From: Ornithodoros turicata | Lineage: Eukaryota; Arthropoda; Arachnida; Ixodida; Argasidae | DNA length: 64,000 bases | Assembly: GCF_037126465.1 (NCBI RefSeq) | Contig: NC_088203.1 | Location: 54,597,581-54,661,580, forward strand | Reading direction: 5' to 3' | Shown: piece after piece, positions 30,230 through 43,080 of the stretch | Numbering within the stretch: position 1 is the stretch's first letter | How the letters are laid out: each line of letters starts with the position of its first letter | Position numbers and translations under genes: made by a program | Notes under the pieces: model-generated | Seen by the model: the letters and a program-made list of their open reading frames with translations, nothing else | The model's database searches: none | What the model was told of the DNA's origin: nothing

Positions 30230-32034
30230 CCCTGCTGGAAATAAAGGGCATGATCTCAATGAATTATCCCGCAGTTCCAATGAGATTCAATGTGAAATCA
30301 GACGACCAATTTATTCAATGTGCATAAGAGGAGTATTTCTCATTGAGGGAATTGGGAGTTTTGCAGGGAAGCGGCCTTCGCGACAACGTGTTCCACCATG
30401 TTGTGTGGCGAAGGCTGCGCACAGGGAATAAAGAACCAATTCAAGGAATTGGTCTAATGAGTATCAATGAGAAACGCTGACTTCCAATTGATTTAATGAG
30501 ATACTCCACCAATACAAGGAATGCGAAGCCAATTGAATGAATTGGCCCAATGTGAACGAATGAGACACGATCATTCCCAACTGAAGGAATGAGATGCTAC
30601 CTTTTCGGCGCCGTAGCACGTTTCCCCATCCGCGCTCCAAAATAGTTCGCGTGATTTCAAATGTTTTGGATATTTCCTCAAAGGTACAGGAGCCGTGGTA
30701 TAACCTACTGTTGCGCCTCCCACTTGAAGCTATTGTGTTGCAATTCATGCAATATTGCACTGCACAGAAGTGGAAGCGTCCGCCAGTCGCCAGCGGAATG
30801 GTCAGTGTCTTATGAATCGTCGAAGTCTGAGGATGGCGGTCGCGCATCTGCATCAATTCGCCCTTTATCTTTATGATTTTTGCCGTTTTAAGGTACGTAG
30901 TTGACGTGTAAGGCGTTCCTGCTCTTTGTATGCCTTTACCCCTGCAGGTATTATGAGCGCTGACGGAAAGATAGCAAGATGAAGTGGAGTGTTTTAGTGA
31001 CTGTTACCAACCGCGCTGTGTGAAACGGTACGTAATATGCTTTTTTGCCTTCTGACATTATAGCGACGTCATTTGAAATTGTATTTGAAATATTATATGA
31101 AGTGTATCTGAAATGCTATTTCGTGCAGGTTGAGCCTGTACAAGGCGGCAGGCAAGGGAGTCTTTGTCACGATGTGACTATCACGACGTCGTGGGAACGC
31201 AGTCTCGCCTAAGTTGGATATGCGCTCAAGAACGGCAGGCTAGACCGTAAATCGTGAGGCGGCAGGTGTACAAGACAGTGAAGAACATGGTCGTCGAAAA
31301 ACTCAGTGATTGAAGAAAATTTCCCCCCTGCGTTGTGCGCTGTTCGTTGTTTGGACGTTGCCAGAACGAGCCTCCATGGATTACGGTAGTGTGTGTTGGT
31401 GATGAACGTAAGTACGCCTTCAAAGACGCGTAAGTGCTGACTTGAGTATTTGTTCGTGCTATTTATTGTTTCGTGTGGTTTCTCAGTTCCATGAATACTC
31501 ACACATGTGCAAGTCATTTGAAATAACTTTTCGTTTTTGTGTCTTGCTATTTGTCATAGTTTCACACCTACTGTATTGTTATGTGAACAATAAATTTTCA
31601 CGAAGAAACCACACCGAGTGTATTTCTTTTTGCAGCCACAACTTCTTTCATTCTTCAACGTAACTTTCATTAGGAGCAACGGTTTTGAATGTTACTACTC
31701 ATTAAAAAAGTGCATTGGCAGGGAGAATATCAGGGTGACTTCAGTGGGAAATTCCATAGTGCAGCACGTTGGCTCAATGGGACGCAAGACTGACCTCGAA
31801 TGAATTTGTATGGGTGCTATTCAATGTGTCTCGAATTGGGCCCCATTGACTTCTACAGAAGATTTTCATTGAGACCAATTAAAACGCCAGTTGTGTCCAA
31901 TATAATATTTGTTCCAAATCATCCATTGGGAATTGGAATTTCAGTTGATTTTTTAATGGTGTTTGTCTGAAAGACGTCCAATTGAATTCAATGAGTTTTT
32001 CGGGAAATCTTCAATGGGACCATTTCTGGCAGGG
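30230..32034. mobile_element. Element B: CCCT termini, 2-bp duplication, CAATTGAATTCAATGG-type arrays
   Basis: Ends CCCTGCTGGAAAT and, inverted, CCCTGCCAGAAAT. AG flanks both sides (30228-30229 and 32035-32036). Removing the element and one AG restores the Harbinger sequence TTTAAGGTTGGTCC, which corresponds to CTAAAGGTTGGTTC at the other Harbinger end, so the borders are well supported. The subterminal 350 bases at each end hold many CAATTG, TTCAATGAG, and CCAATT words. The interior at 30690-31030 aligns in reverse with 12220-12560 of element A. Confidence 0.8.
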
Positions 32035-32252
32035 AGGTTGGTCCTCACTGTTGCGTTTTGACGCACAGGCATCCGTTGCGTCGGTATGTGTCCGTCAGTT
32101 ACCATGGCAATGAGCTGACGGGCAGCTCCGACGCACGCACTTGCACAAGTTCGCGGCAGCTTAACTTTTCTGCATGGCAAAGCGTTCGACGGAACAGAGA
32201 GGCCAATCAGAGGAGTGAATCTGACGCATGCGTTGTTGCTTCGTGAACAGTA

Positions 32253-34542
32253 ATGGCGGACTACAGAACTGTGCTGTGTGTGCCTGTTGCAAAGTCGGCA
32301 AATTCTGGATGTACCGACGTAACGGTGCAGTAAATACTTTGCATTGAGATTGAAAAGCATCCGTGGTTGTATGATAAGGCTAGGTCTGAATATAAAGACA
32401 GCTTGAAGAGACAAAATGCTTGGCAGGCAATTGCACGCACCCTGGAGCTCAACTGCAGGTTTTACGTTTTACTTTGTTGTTATTGTTGTAGACCCATGTC
32501 TCGTAAGCATTTTACTTCGCGCTTCATGGTCCCTGACGGATTGTAGCGGAGGAGTGCAAAAAACTGTGGCGAACAATCCAAGACAGGTACGCCCGAGAGA
32601 ACAGACAGACGAGAGAGGACAGGCCAAGAAGCGGTGCCGCGAGTGACGAAGTCGTCACCTCCAAATGGCCACTCTATAAGTATCTGGGGTTCCTCAAACC
32701 TCATTTAAAGAGTAAAAAGTATGTATTAGTATAACTCCACTGTAGCGCAACTCCCTTGTTGAGTATACGAAAGATTCCTCGCCGTAGGTGTTGTGCATTT
32801 TTCAATTCATTGGGAACTCCGCAATTTTCGCATTCCGCGTTTTACGTCAGAGCAATGTTAACGACGACTGTACATTTGAAACATCCTTAATTAACTTTAT
32901 CTAACTGAAGGACATTTTACAGCTTAATAGACTCAAGTGCAACCCTCTGCAAACAGTTGAAAAAATCAATCATTCTCGGCTAATTCCCGTTGGAATAACT
33001 TAATTGTAACCAGCACTCGTGTATCAGTGATTACCACCTGTTGATTCTATGTCAGTGGGTGTGTAGTGGAGTTCAGGAATGAAAAAAGTCAAACCACGGT
33101 TATTATAGCAGTAAATGTGTAATAATTAATGAATGCTACGATAATATGAGTAATTTGACAGCCAGTGCTTGGACAAGATGACGCAGGGACAGTGCAGTTA
33201 GTTCTTTTAGTGTTTGTCTGTCATCTTGTCTCAGCACCAAGGGCTTTATCCCCATTAGACATGGAACATCTCTCTTCTGCCCGATGATGTTATGATTAAT
33301 GCAGGCTACAAGAACATAACACTGTGGATGCCACAGGCAACTCCGAGGAATACCATGGGACCACTTCGCAGGGTATGTACGCTAGAGTGCTATATGCTAA
33401 ATAGTGAACTTTCAGGCCATGTTGCTCAGGCAATTAAAAATAAACGTTTTGAAAACCAAAAGCAAGTGCTTGGAGCTATCTGATGGGTATAAATCGCAGT
33501 TATTCCTCACTGCAGGACAACTCAGTGAGAATGGCGGTGAACCATTTTTTGACATTTTAAAATACACCCAAGAGGCCAGGATATCGACGGAAGTTTCAAT
33601 CCATGACGAAAGCCCTTCCAAGACTAGGGAAGAAAAAGGGTTGTATATGTACACAAGTGTAAAATGCAGTTAATACTCAAATAAATATATACAAAAACAT
33701 GGGTAATTTAACAAGAGGCGTTTAACAGAAAGAGGTCAGACCTTATATATATATGTGCATGCCCATAATGTACTAGGACAAGTGAGTGTCACCATATATC
33801 ATTTACATAATGTGATACTTGCTTGTCCATGCAAGTATACGGTACTGGTGCTTTCTGTGTTCACTTCATTTGCTATTGCCGTGCACGACGCTTTATAACA
33901 TTTCTTATTTAGGCCTTCTCCACACAATGATCAACGAGGATTCATTTACGTCGCCCACAGACGAAACAAGCCATGAAAGAAATCACAGCGAGGTGAAACC
34001 TTGAACTCAAAATTTTTGCATGTACACAAAGTACTTATACAACATTGCTGCTATCTTCCTAGGAGAGCTCTGGCCAAACCTTTGAATCATCGGACACATA
34101 CAGAGGGTTTCGAGACCAGGAAAAAAGTTGCTGGTAACGGTAACATAAATCGGATGTTACTCGTAAAACGGCATGCACTTGCAGGTGCCACGAATGTTAC
34201 GCAGAACAAAGAGAAGAGGTTCTAGTGGAAGTAATATTTCTAAATGGTGCACAAGAGAAAAGCACATGAGCGAAACGAGCCTCCCACTGTTCCACCCCAC
34301 AAACCATCCAAAAGGAAGGGGAGACGAGCTACCTCACACAGGCTTTAGCAGCAGCAACTGCACAGATGACGAGTGGGAGCCGGAATGCACGCCTGCATAT
34401 TGATGCTGATGACTGTGACACAATGTTTTTGTTAAGTCTACGGGACAGTTTTAAGACTCTGTCAAACAAGGAAAAGAGGCTCGCGCAGCTACAGATCCAG
34501 AAGGTGCTGTTTGACTTGGAGTTTGGTGAAGAGAGTGAATAA
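32253..34542 (+). pseudogene. MADF-BESS protein of the Harbinger element, in exons
   Basis: The ATG at 32253 opens MADYRTVLCVPVAKS. An in-frame TAA follows at 32331, then the MADF domain: CIEIEKHPWLYDKARSEYKD and NAWQAIARTLELNC up to a GT at 32459. The domain resumes at 32547 after TTGTAG with AEECKKLWRTIQDRYARE and SKWPLYKYLGFLKPHLK, to a GTATGT donor at 32719. The phase at the 32459/32547 junction does not match, so a small indel is likely. The BESS motif is at 34410-34542: DDCDTMFLLSLRDSFKTLSN, then a stop at 34540. MADF binds DNA and BESS mediates protein contact. In Harbinger elements this partner assists the transposase in the nucleus. The middle exons were not resolved. Confidence 0.7.
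32740..34250. other. Presumed intron and unresolved exons of the MADF-BESS gene
   Basis: Mostly AT-rich. A stretch at 33290-33378 (INAGYKNITLWMPQATPRNT) ends at a GTATGT donor and another at 33430-33660 (FLTAGQLSENGGEPFFDILK) is open. Both could be exons of this gene or of something else; I cannot assign them. Confidence 0.35.
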
Positions 34543-34834
34543 GATAAATACATATATGATGAAGGCAAAGTCTTCTTGAGCGGTCTGAGTTGTCTGAGGA
34601 GCGGTGACAAATACGAGGACGATAGGGCAGAAATACACGAAAGACCGGACACCCCGTTTCTGCCCTGTCGTCCTGATATTGTTCACACCTCCTCAGGTTC
34701 AAAGTGATGTTGCCTTCATCACGTATACGCCACCTAGCTCGCCGATTACTTTGTTTGACAATAATAAACTATGCAGTTGCGTTTTGGAAACTTATAATAG
34801 TGTGATGTTGCTTAAGAAGTAGCGTGCACTTGTA

Positions 34835-35081
34835 CTCTCTTAAAAATGAGTTTCACCACATAGCACGCTCCTAGCCAACCATCAGCCCCAATGACAACGT
34901 TCTCACCTCTGATTTGGTGAAAACGGGAGGCGGAGCCTATTTTGTGGCATTTATGCAGTTCATAATTGCCACAGAAAAGGCGTACGCTCCCGTTTTGAAC
35001 AAATCCGGTCAGATAACGATATTATTCGAGATGATGGTTGGCTAGGAGCATGCTATGAGGTGAAGTTCATTTTTAAGAGTG
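34835..35081. mobile_element. MITE, 247 bp, TA-flanked (mariner-like)
   Basis: Terminal inverted repeats of about 50 bases contain TCTTAAAAATGA, TTCACC, ATAGCACGCTCCTAGCCAAC. TA lies at 34833-34834 and 35082-35083. Fragments of the same ends are the building blocks of the tandem repeats at 5393-6058, 42600-43080 and 46100-46500. No coding capacity. Confidence 0.8.
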
Positions 35082-35332
35082 TAGTGGAGCTCTCAAACCA
35101 CTGCTGTAACATCCTCTGGTGATGAACCGCGCAAAACTATCTTGTATTGCCATTCCACCTCTCCGATCTTTGAACAGAAAAAAATTGCAAATGTGTTCCG
35201 AACTTCTTTGGCGTTTTCTGTGTATGTGTTGCTACCCTGACGACCAACGCTTGCAAGGGCTCAATCTTTTCGCCATTGTCCAGTGTGTACTTTTCCATCT
35301 CTGTCTTCATAATCGACATACCCTTGTGGGCA

Positions 35333-36737
35333 TCATGAGCTGGACTTCTCTTGGATGTCACACACTCTCACGAAGTTGTGTAGGCATACAGTGGCCCAGA
35401 CAATGTCGTTAATGGTCTCCAGGGATGCTTGTATTGGTTGTCGTAAAATTCCCCACCTCGATACCAATATGCCAAAAGTGTTTTCAGCAACACGACGTGC
35501 TCTTGAGAGACGATAGTTAAACACTTCTGGAGCGGCAAGTTTGCACCAGGGAATGGTCTCATCATATTTCTCAAGGGAGGAAATGCAGCATCCCCTACAA
35601 CAACAAGTGGCATTTTGACACTTGAATTCGGAAGTTCCTTGTGGGAGGGAATCGAAAATCCCCCGCTTTCAACTTCTTCCCCATTTCACATTCCCTGAAT
35701 ACGCCACCATCGCTCCAGTACCCGCATTCCCCAACATCAGTCATTATGAATCGGTACTGTGCATCGCACAGAGCTAGCAGGATTATGCTATGGCTGCCCT
35801 TGTAATTAAAAAATGCTGAGCCCTCATTTGGTGGTGCCTGGATCACAACATGCTTTCCGTCTATAGCTCCTATACAGTTAGGAAAATTCCACAAATGCCA
35901 GAAGTCCTCGCCAATTGCAATCCATGCATGTGCTGTCGGTTCCTGCAAAAAACAAGGGTACTGCCTGCTATAGCAACTGGGCTAAATATCCACCAACCAC
36001 ACTTATCTAGTGGTCCTCATACCGGCATATAGATTGCCATCAGAACTTTTTTCAAAGCCTTGCATGTGTTCCTTATAATAGCACTTGCTGCTGTAGTACT
36101 AATCGTGTAATTCTTCGCAATGATTCGCATTGTTGATCCATGAGCTAAATAGCTGAAATAAAGAATATTATTGTTAGCTACGTTGCATTTGGAAAGGAGG
36201 ACTGAAATAAGGCTAGAATCGCGAAAGCTTTGCACTTTTGTGCCGTTACTACCGCAATGTGAAGGACAGGCGCTCCTCCGGTGAGATTGACTCACGGAAA
36301 AGTGTTTTGTCGCTGAATTAATGGCTCCACGAGGGAATAGGTGACGTCGAACCTGTGAAAGTCAAAGCTGTGTTTTTAGCAAAAGTACCATACCACCCAC
36401 GCAGGACGATATGTGGGCACTATATCACCTCATTTTGGAACGAGAATATATTAAATACAACTCACCTTTCCTTTGACATTCTGAAGTACTCAAAAAAGAC
36501 TTTCGTGCTGTCGCTGCGCATGCCTTTTACTAGGTGATGATACTCGCCGTGTATTTTCTTTTTACGTAAAATGCTGCCAACCCATGTCCTTGTTTGTTTG
36601 AGTTTTTTGCTGTAAAAGCAATGCCGCGGAGGAGTATTGCGCCACAGCGGGCCAGTCTATAGTATCTGCTGCCTGCATATAGTGGCAAGAAACTCAACAA
36701 GAGCATCGTTAAGCGTCGGTAACGTTGCATCTGCCAT
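35333..36737 (-). pseudogene. PIF/Harbinger DDE transposase, four exons, damaged
   Basis: Exon 1 (36737-36466) begins MADATLPTLNDALVEF, has an in-frame TAG at 36657, and ends with KVFFEYFRMSKE at a GTGAGT donor. Exon 2 (36352-36253) encodes FDVTYSLVEPLIQRQNT, then ISPEERLSFTLR after a one-base shift in TTTT. Exon 3 (36152-36023) encodes YLAHGSTMRIIAKNYTISTT. Exon 4 (35942-35333) carries the catalytic domain: FPNCIGAIDGKHVVI (first Asp), TDVGECGYWSDGGVF, VVVGDAAFPPLRNMMRPF (third Asp region) and LSRARRVAENTFGIL (Glu). All three introns have GT-AG ends and consistent phases. Exon 4 is shifted near 35655 (in GGGGG) and near 35520. It would cut the element's ends and target TWA sites. Confidence 0.85.
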
Positions 36738-37424
36738 TTCGTGGGGCAGCGGACGATGCACGGCACTGCCTGGGTCCCCGTACGCACATGTGCGCCGAGA
36801 CAATGTGGGAGGCGGGGGCGCTGGCTGTCGACTACCGCATATCCGTGCGTGCCAGTGAGGACATGTCGACGGACCGATGTCCGTCAGCTACCGCGTTGAA
36901 CGCATCGGCCTGTCCCACGCATTGGTCTGCGACGCAACAGTGAGAACCAACCTTTAGTCCAAGCTGCGCGTACACGCGCGTGCCACGCCATGGAGTTGTG
37001 CTGCTGATAAACATAGTGCGCGTTGCGAAGAGGACAGGCGTCGCTCTCCGAAGGAATTTAAGATAAGTATCATCAGCGGAACATTGGCGATAACTGTTGT
37101 GGGCTACAATTCAGTGAATCGCTATTGAAAAATGCAGCAATGTGCATCATGCCTCCGCATATACGGAACTCTGCCGTCGTATCTGTTCCAAATCTACACG
37201 CCCACAATAGGCATGCGCGCGCTTTTCTTGCTGTCTCATTGGATACCACCAATCTTTCCTTCCTATAAACCCATTCGTTGCAGCCGAAAAAAGGCTCTGT
37301 TTTGATTGCATTAATTTTCTTCTAAACGGTAGTTTTGTGTGAACTAATTTAGTTTGAATTCTACTAATTAAAACACGGACTTTAATTTGAGAGCAACTTG
37401 TTTTTGCATTTTAGTGTCCCTTAA

Positions 37425-38062
37425 ATTTTAAGTAAATAATAAACGCCCTTTGTATTTTCGTGTAGCCTCTTTGTCTTCTTATGATTTCCCTACTTATTTC
37501 ATTCTCGTGTGTGTGTGTGTGGGGGGGGAATCTATATTTTGGGAAGAAGTCAGCCGGAGAGGACGGCTTGCTGTTCCTTCAAGTTTAGCCAAAGTCCTGC
37601 CAAAACATTGACTTCTAAATGTAATTTTTATTGTCAGTGCTTCTCCCAGTTAATTTCTTTACTTTTGAAGTGTAATGAAGCTAGTTATAATTATTTTTTA
37701 TTCTTATACGGCTTCCCAAGTCTTCTCATATATTGCTACTTATTCTAGTCTACATCTTTTTCATACGGTCGTCCATATATATATATATATATAACCGGCC
37801 GGATGAACACACAGAAAACACACGATAAAGTATAGGGAGACACCGTATACGTGTAACGCATAGTAATTGGGTCATTTAATGTGCAGCCTTTATGCAATAT
37901 CCAAATATGCTTTATGTAGTACAATGTGCAAAATATTAGAGTACTACTTCGCTCCTCCACGTGGTTCAGAAGCGAACCTGTATTTGACACTTTCTCCCAC
38001 AAGTATGAGATGTTCAATTGTGAACAGGTTGAGAGACGAAGGGCATGCTCGCTGAAGAGCTC
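37425..38062. other. No gene recognised; microsatellites
   Basis: Contains a (GT)n run followed by poly-G at about 37507-37528 and an (AT)n run at about 37776-37794. Otherwise unassigned. Confidence 0.5.
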
Positions 38063-38761
38063 CTACAACGGAGAACAGCCGTTCGGCCGAGCCTCACGAA
38101 GCTGGGACACCGCAAAAACTGTGGACAGATAATCCACTTCCCTCTGTGAACGGCAGAACTCACTGTAGATGAGCGGAACTTCTAGAATGTTTCTCAAAGC
38201 CTCGCATATGGGCACGTAATGGAATTGATCACACCTGCCAAGCTCATTTGTTCCTAACACAACTGTGCGAGGCTCCACAAATGGCAGGTATAATTTCCAG
38301 TAATCAGCCCGGCTTGCTTGTGTTGACAATGTCTGCATTTGTTCACCTATGGCTGACATTAATCCTGTCCGTTCTGGCTCTGGCTTCATTATCCAGTCGT
38401 CTGCAACACCCTGGACATAGCAAATAATATCATTAGCTATCTGATTGAGCGTGGACTCTGCCAGTCGCTTGCTCCCTTTCCACTTTAGTAGAAGTAACGC
38501 TAGCTGTCTAACATGGTCACTTTGCCTGGTGTCACTCAGATGCTGCTCATCACGGTCTTCGGTACCCATGTCAGTGTCTGTTGTCTCCATGTCTGGCGGT
38601 GGGACCACATCTTCTGATGCATCATGATGTGACTGAGTGCCACAGTGATCTTGATTACCTTCACCCACAAAGGTAGTGTTGGTTTCGTCTTGAAAAGCAT
38701 CTTCATGTTTCCGATACATGTGCTTCCTGTACGACGGAAAGTGGAGAAGGAGCGCATGCAT
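38063..38761 (-). pseudogene. Zinc-finger-type mobile-element ORF, incomplete
   Basis: A 232-codon frame. It starts inside a C2H2-like region (HFPSYRKHMYRKHEDAFQ), and a second finger-like piece, CEWKGFSLKSLFRHLHM, lies upstream at about 38870-38820 in another frame before a stop. An acidic low-complexity linker follows, then a helical segment RQLALLLLKWKGSKRLAEST. This architecture (fingers, acidic linker, helical domain) is common in multicopy animal proteins linked to transposons. I cannot name the family. The start is not secure and the frame ends at 38063, so it is likely a remnant. An exon border after VDLR or earlier is possible. Confidence 0.4.
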
Positions 38762-38899
38762 CCACTTAACCCGCAGGTCTACTGCCTCTCATGGCCATGG
38801 GTTACATATGGAGGTGACGAAATAGAGACTTGAGTGAAAATCCCTTCCATTCGCACCGGAGGTAGCGTAAAGCTGGCATCTACAAAGCAAAGGACCAGA

Positions 38900-41204
38900 A
38901 ACTAAGGTTAGCTAATGTAACGGTGTGTTAATGTAAGAGTGATTACACCATGCACAGTCATGGTGGAGGGAGAGAGTGTGGCTTCAAAACAACAGAAGTC
39001 AGGAACATTTTACAGGTACAATATGTATGATGCATTGTCGCAGTTACACTCAACATAAGCATCCCATATATCACTGTTCCACTACAGCAAGGGACATTGT
39101 GCCTGCGTCTTGAACCTTTAATATTATATTATGAAGCAGAAAGCATCTGGTGTTTGCATGAACGTACACATGCCCCTAAACTAAAAAAAAAAAAAAAACA
39201 TAGTACGTAATTCGAGAGGCAGAAGGCAGTCACACACGCAGACGTGGCTCTACTGAGTTTGACTGATCCAGCCGCATCTTGTCTTATGCTGTTGTTATGA
39301 GATGGCTATGTATGGGTTAGTAACATTAAGCTTTTTCGTAATCAACATTCATAGACTGGGGGATGGGAGCAATAGCATGTCGTCAAATTTAGCTATTTTA
39401 TTTGATACGGCAACATCAACAGTAGATTATGAGTAGACTGTGTTGGTTGTGGTTGGAATTCAAATGAACGAACCAAAATATCTGTCAATAACATTGCATG
39501 GGAAACCACTGCCTTTCGTAGAAGGAATTTTTTTATAGACGAATGTCGAGGTATGAGCAGTTTAGTTATCGGGTGCTGTAGAGTCTGGTAAGCACGTTCT
39601 CTACAACCCTCCTCTATTTACGTTTCACCTGATCAGGCAATCACAACCTTAACATCAGGCTGAATAAAATAAGGCGCAGCAGCAAACGTTAAACGGAACT
39701 CACCACAAACACGATGTTACTGGTGGTGCACAGCTCAAGGGCGTCAACTTCGTATTCGCGCCAAGGTGCAAATAGGAAGTTCGACGACCGAATGAAGGGG
39801 CATGGTGTCGGCAGAAAACAGGACCCGTTCGACTCAAATAACTTGACACGGAAACAACATGGGAGCGAAAGGAACGCGCATAAAAATACTCTCTCTGATC
39901 AGCACGACAATCACAAATAGCTGATTCGAAAAAATATGCGCCCAGGCGAGCCATGACGATGAAGGATCTACTGATAGAAAGGCTACTACTACCACCCCTA
40001 CTTTGTCATAGGAAGCACGAAGGAAACACACACTAACAAGATTTTGTGCTTACGGCAGGCCAAGATGTGCAATTGGCTTCGTTTCGTTATTTTTCTTTTT
40101 CATGATGTAAACAGGATAGCAGAACATCCCGCCAGGGGACCGACGCACGTTGGAATCGGTCGCGGGCGGCAATCCAAGCCAAGTCGAAATAAGGCCGTCG
40201 GCGCGTTTGGTATGGTGTGGCCGCGTCCGTTACGGTGAGCTTGTTTTCCAGCAAAAATGACAGGCGTAACGTGCCTGATTGTGGTGCCGGACGGCGATGA
40301 GATAATGAATATGGCGGCAGTACGCGTCTTACCATCTTTCCTCGAACGTTCGGAGAATGCAGTGCGTATGAGTCTACTCTTACCTGTACATCTAAGCTAT
40401 GTTCAGATCATGTGATTGTAATGTTGCTCGGTTCCTCCCCCCTCTTCCGTTCCTCCCAGCACGCTACCATGTGCTGCAATAACTTGTTTCGAAACTTGAA
40501 ATTGCGCCTCGTTATCGGAGCCTATGTTATATTCACTGTCTATCGCTACGGCGTTGTGTAGAAAAGGAATGTCAGGCTCCCTTCTGGCAATTCATGCACC
40601 TGGAAGCAACGCTATAGGAAGTACTTTCAGGGGACACAAGGAGCAGCTTCACTACAACAATATTTGCTAATTTTCTCTATTATTTGCATTTTCGTATCAT
40701 TCTCTATCAATATCAGCTCTGAAGACATAGCAAAAACCAGGATTCATAACGAAAAAGTAAAACGTGAGCTGAGCTGAACAGTGGTTGATGACAGCTCTAC
40801 AACTATTTACTTATTATATCTGCTTCTTATGCTAGGCTCCCATTGTAGTTTCATGTGAGGCACATTGTCTTGATGTGCCTCAATGTCCTAGCACAGCAAA
40901 GATGGATGCCTTCAGTTTTTATTTTTGTGTTCAGAGTACAGGCAAGTGGCATAGAGCTGACATTCTCTTGCCGGAGCCATCCACAAGCAGTGCAGATGGT
41001 ATACGTCCTCAAGTGATGTGAGTATGCATGAAGGTTGCTGTTTTTTCATGTTTTCATGCCATGAACTTTGCATGTGCGTTCCGTTTATACTCTTAGCTTT
41101 TCTGTGCTTCCTTCCCACTGAACAGGAATAATGCAGATGACGATCATGGAATCGGGTATTCCCTTCCTGACTTTGGGGCACTCCATTTCTTGATACGGCG
41201 TGAT
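38900..41204. other. No gene recognised
   Basis: Unassigned sequence with a poly-A run near 39184. Short frames at 39700-39954 and 40912-41181 have no recognisable motifs. Confidence 0.4.
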
Positions 41205-42599
41205 ACAGGATCCCTGCCCTGAGCCCTGCGCGTATTTTTCCACACGCGGCGCGTGTGCGGAGGGTTTTCCGCGCGCTTATCGGCGGGCGAGGGCTGCGCG
41301 TGCGCGCATCGTAGCGTATTTTTCAGCCCGGGCAGACTTCTTTGGCCATACGTGGGCCGACTTCACATATTTTTCCGATACAACAAGTGAGCGGTTTACA
41401 CGCAGAGACATGCAAAGAAGGGTCATACACAAAAAGTACAAGTGAAAATATATTTATTAATGCCAATTGTAATGCCATTCAAGTTGAGATATATGTATTA
41501 AAGCCAATAGTACTCGGAATTGTGACAATTGTGATGCCAATCAGGTGAAGGAGAAAAACCCAGCCGAAAAACCTTCACCACCTGTAACAGGGCGGCGCTC
41601 GGGTGGAGGGCTGCTGTGGTGGGCGGAGCGTGACCGGAGGGCTGCGTGCGCGCTTACCATTCAGCCTGGGCTGACGTCTTTCACCATTTTCCTACTTGGG
41701 CCGACTTCACAATTTTTTTCCGGTACAACAGGTGGGCGGCGCTCGAGTGGAGGGCTGCTGTTGTGGGCGGCGCGTGGCCGGAGGGCTGCGTGCGCGTTTA
41801 CCCCTCAACCTGGGCCGCCGACTTTCGTCATTTTTCAGCCTGAGCCGACTTGAATCGTAATTTTTCTAGATACAACAGGTGTGCAGTAGGCTGTTTACAT
41901 GCAAAGGATAGCCATATACAAAAGTACAAGTGAAAATATATTTATTAAAGTCATTAGTGTCAGAAATTATGTTATGACTCTGCGTGAATGGGAAAAACTT
42001 AGCCAAAAATCTGAAGTAGAAGGAACACAATACACGTAACAAAGAATATACTTATTACAGGTATGATACAATAGCATTGAATGGGTATCACAAATCAAAC
42101 ACAATATTTTTATTAACAGTAATCACTAGTTTTCAATGAATCAGAAGTGATAACACATTTAATCAAAGAAGATATTCTTAATCAATACGATTACAATCAA
42201 AATTACAAGTTTTATTATAAAAGCCTGAGACGTGAGAACTTGATAGATGTAAGTAATTTCGAGCACAAAATGGAAGCTAAGTTTAATATTCCAACATGAC
42301 ACAAATTTAATTTCTTATGAAGTGAATAGCGCAGACATAAGGCAATAATTCGAATCAACACATAGCATTAATATAGAACCAATCATAGGCATGTAGGGAA
42401 ATAATAGCTACATCATATCAAAACGAGAAATAGTCACCACATTTAATCAAAGAAGATATTCTTAATCAATATGATTATAACAAAAGTACATTTAACAAAA
42501 TTAATTAATTATAACAAAATTACAAATTGTACTATAAAAAGTCTAATATTCCTATACGTGAGAACCATCAGTGCAATAGCGGGAAGTTCTGATAGTTGT

Positions 42600-43080
42600 A
42601 TGTAGTTAAATGTGAACAGCACAGACCCTGGAAGACTATGGGACACGAACACAAGAGGAACGCGAACGAGGAACACGAACACAAATAAAATCTATACCAC
42701 TACATTGATTAATCAAAACAACAGAGTAATCTATCATTCAGAAAATCAGAAGAAAAAATCAAACTCATCACAAAACAGACATGTTAAAAAAGAACTTCAC
42801 CATATAGCACGCTCCTAGCCAACAAATAGAACAAAGAACGGCACGAACACAAGAGGAAATAAAATCTATACCAATACAAAGAAGATATTCCTAATCAAAA
42901 CAACAGAGTAATCTATCATTCAAAAAATCAGAAGAAAAAATCAAACTCATCAGAAAATAGACATGTTCAAAATGAACTTCACCACATAGCACGCTCCTAG
43001 CCAACAAACAGAACACGAACGACAAGAACACAAGAGGAAATAAAATCTATACCAGTACAAAGAAGATATTCTTAATCAAG
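42600..43080. repeat. Tandem repeat made of MITE ends, copy B
   Basis: Two to three units with GAACTTCACCA-ATAGCACGCTCCTAGCC and AAATCAGAAGAAAAAATCAA. Reverse-oriented counterpart of 5393-6058, fewer units. Confidence 0.7.

Larger units (their letters stand above)
30041..37421. mobile_element. PIF/Harbinger element, 7.4 kb, two genes, with nested insertions
   Basis: The left end AGGGGCACTAAAATGCAAAA and the right end (reverse complement AGGGACACTAAAATGCAAAA) match for 27 bases with one difference. TAA flanks both ends (30038-30040 and 37422-37424), as expected for this superfamily. Inside are a plus-strand MADF-BESS gene and a minus-strand DDE transposase gene, the usual two-gene set. The subterminal sequences GGTTGGTTCTCACTGTTGCG (near 36940, reverse) and GGTTGGTCCTCACTGTTGCG (32037) are also shared. 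Insertions: element B at 30230-32034 and a MITE at 34835-35081. Confidence 0.85.

Noticed and set aside
30041..37421. piggyBac element, because TTAA occurs at the left end
   Set aside because: The shared duplication is TAA, and the genes inside are MADF-BESS and a Harbinger DDE transposase.
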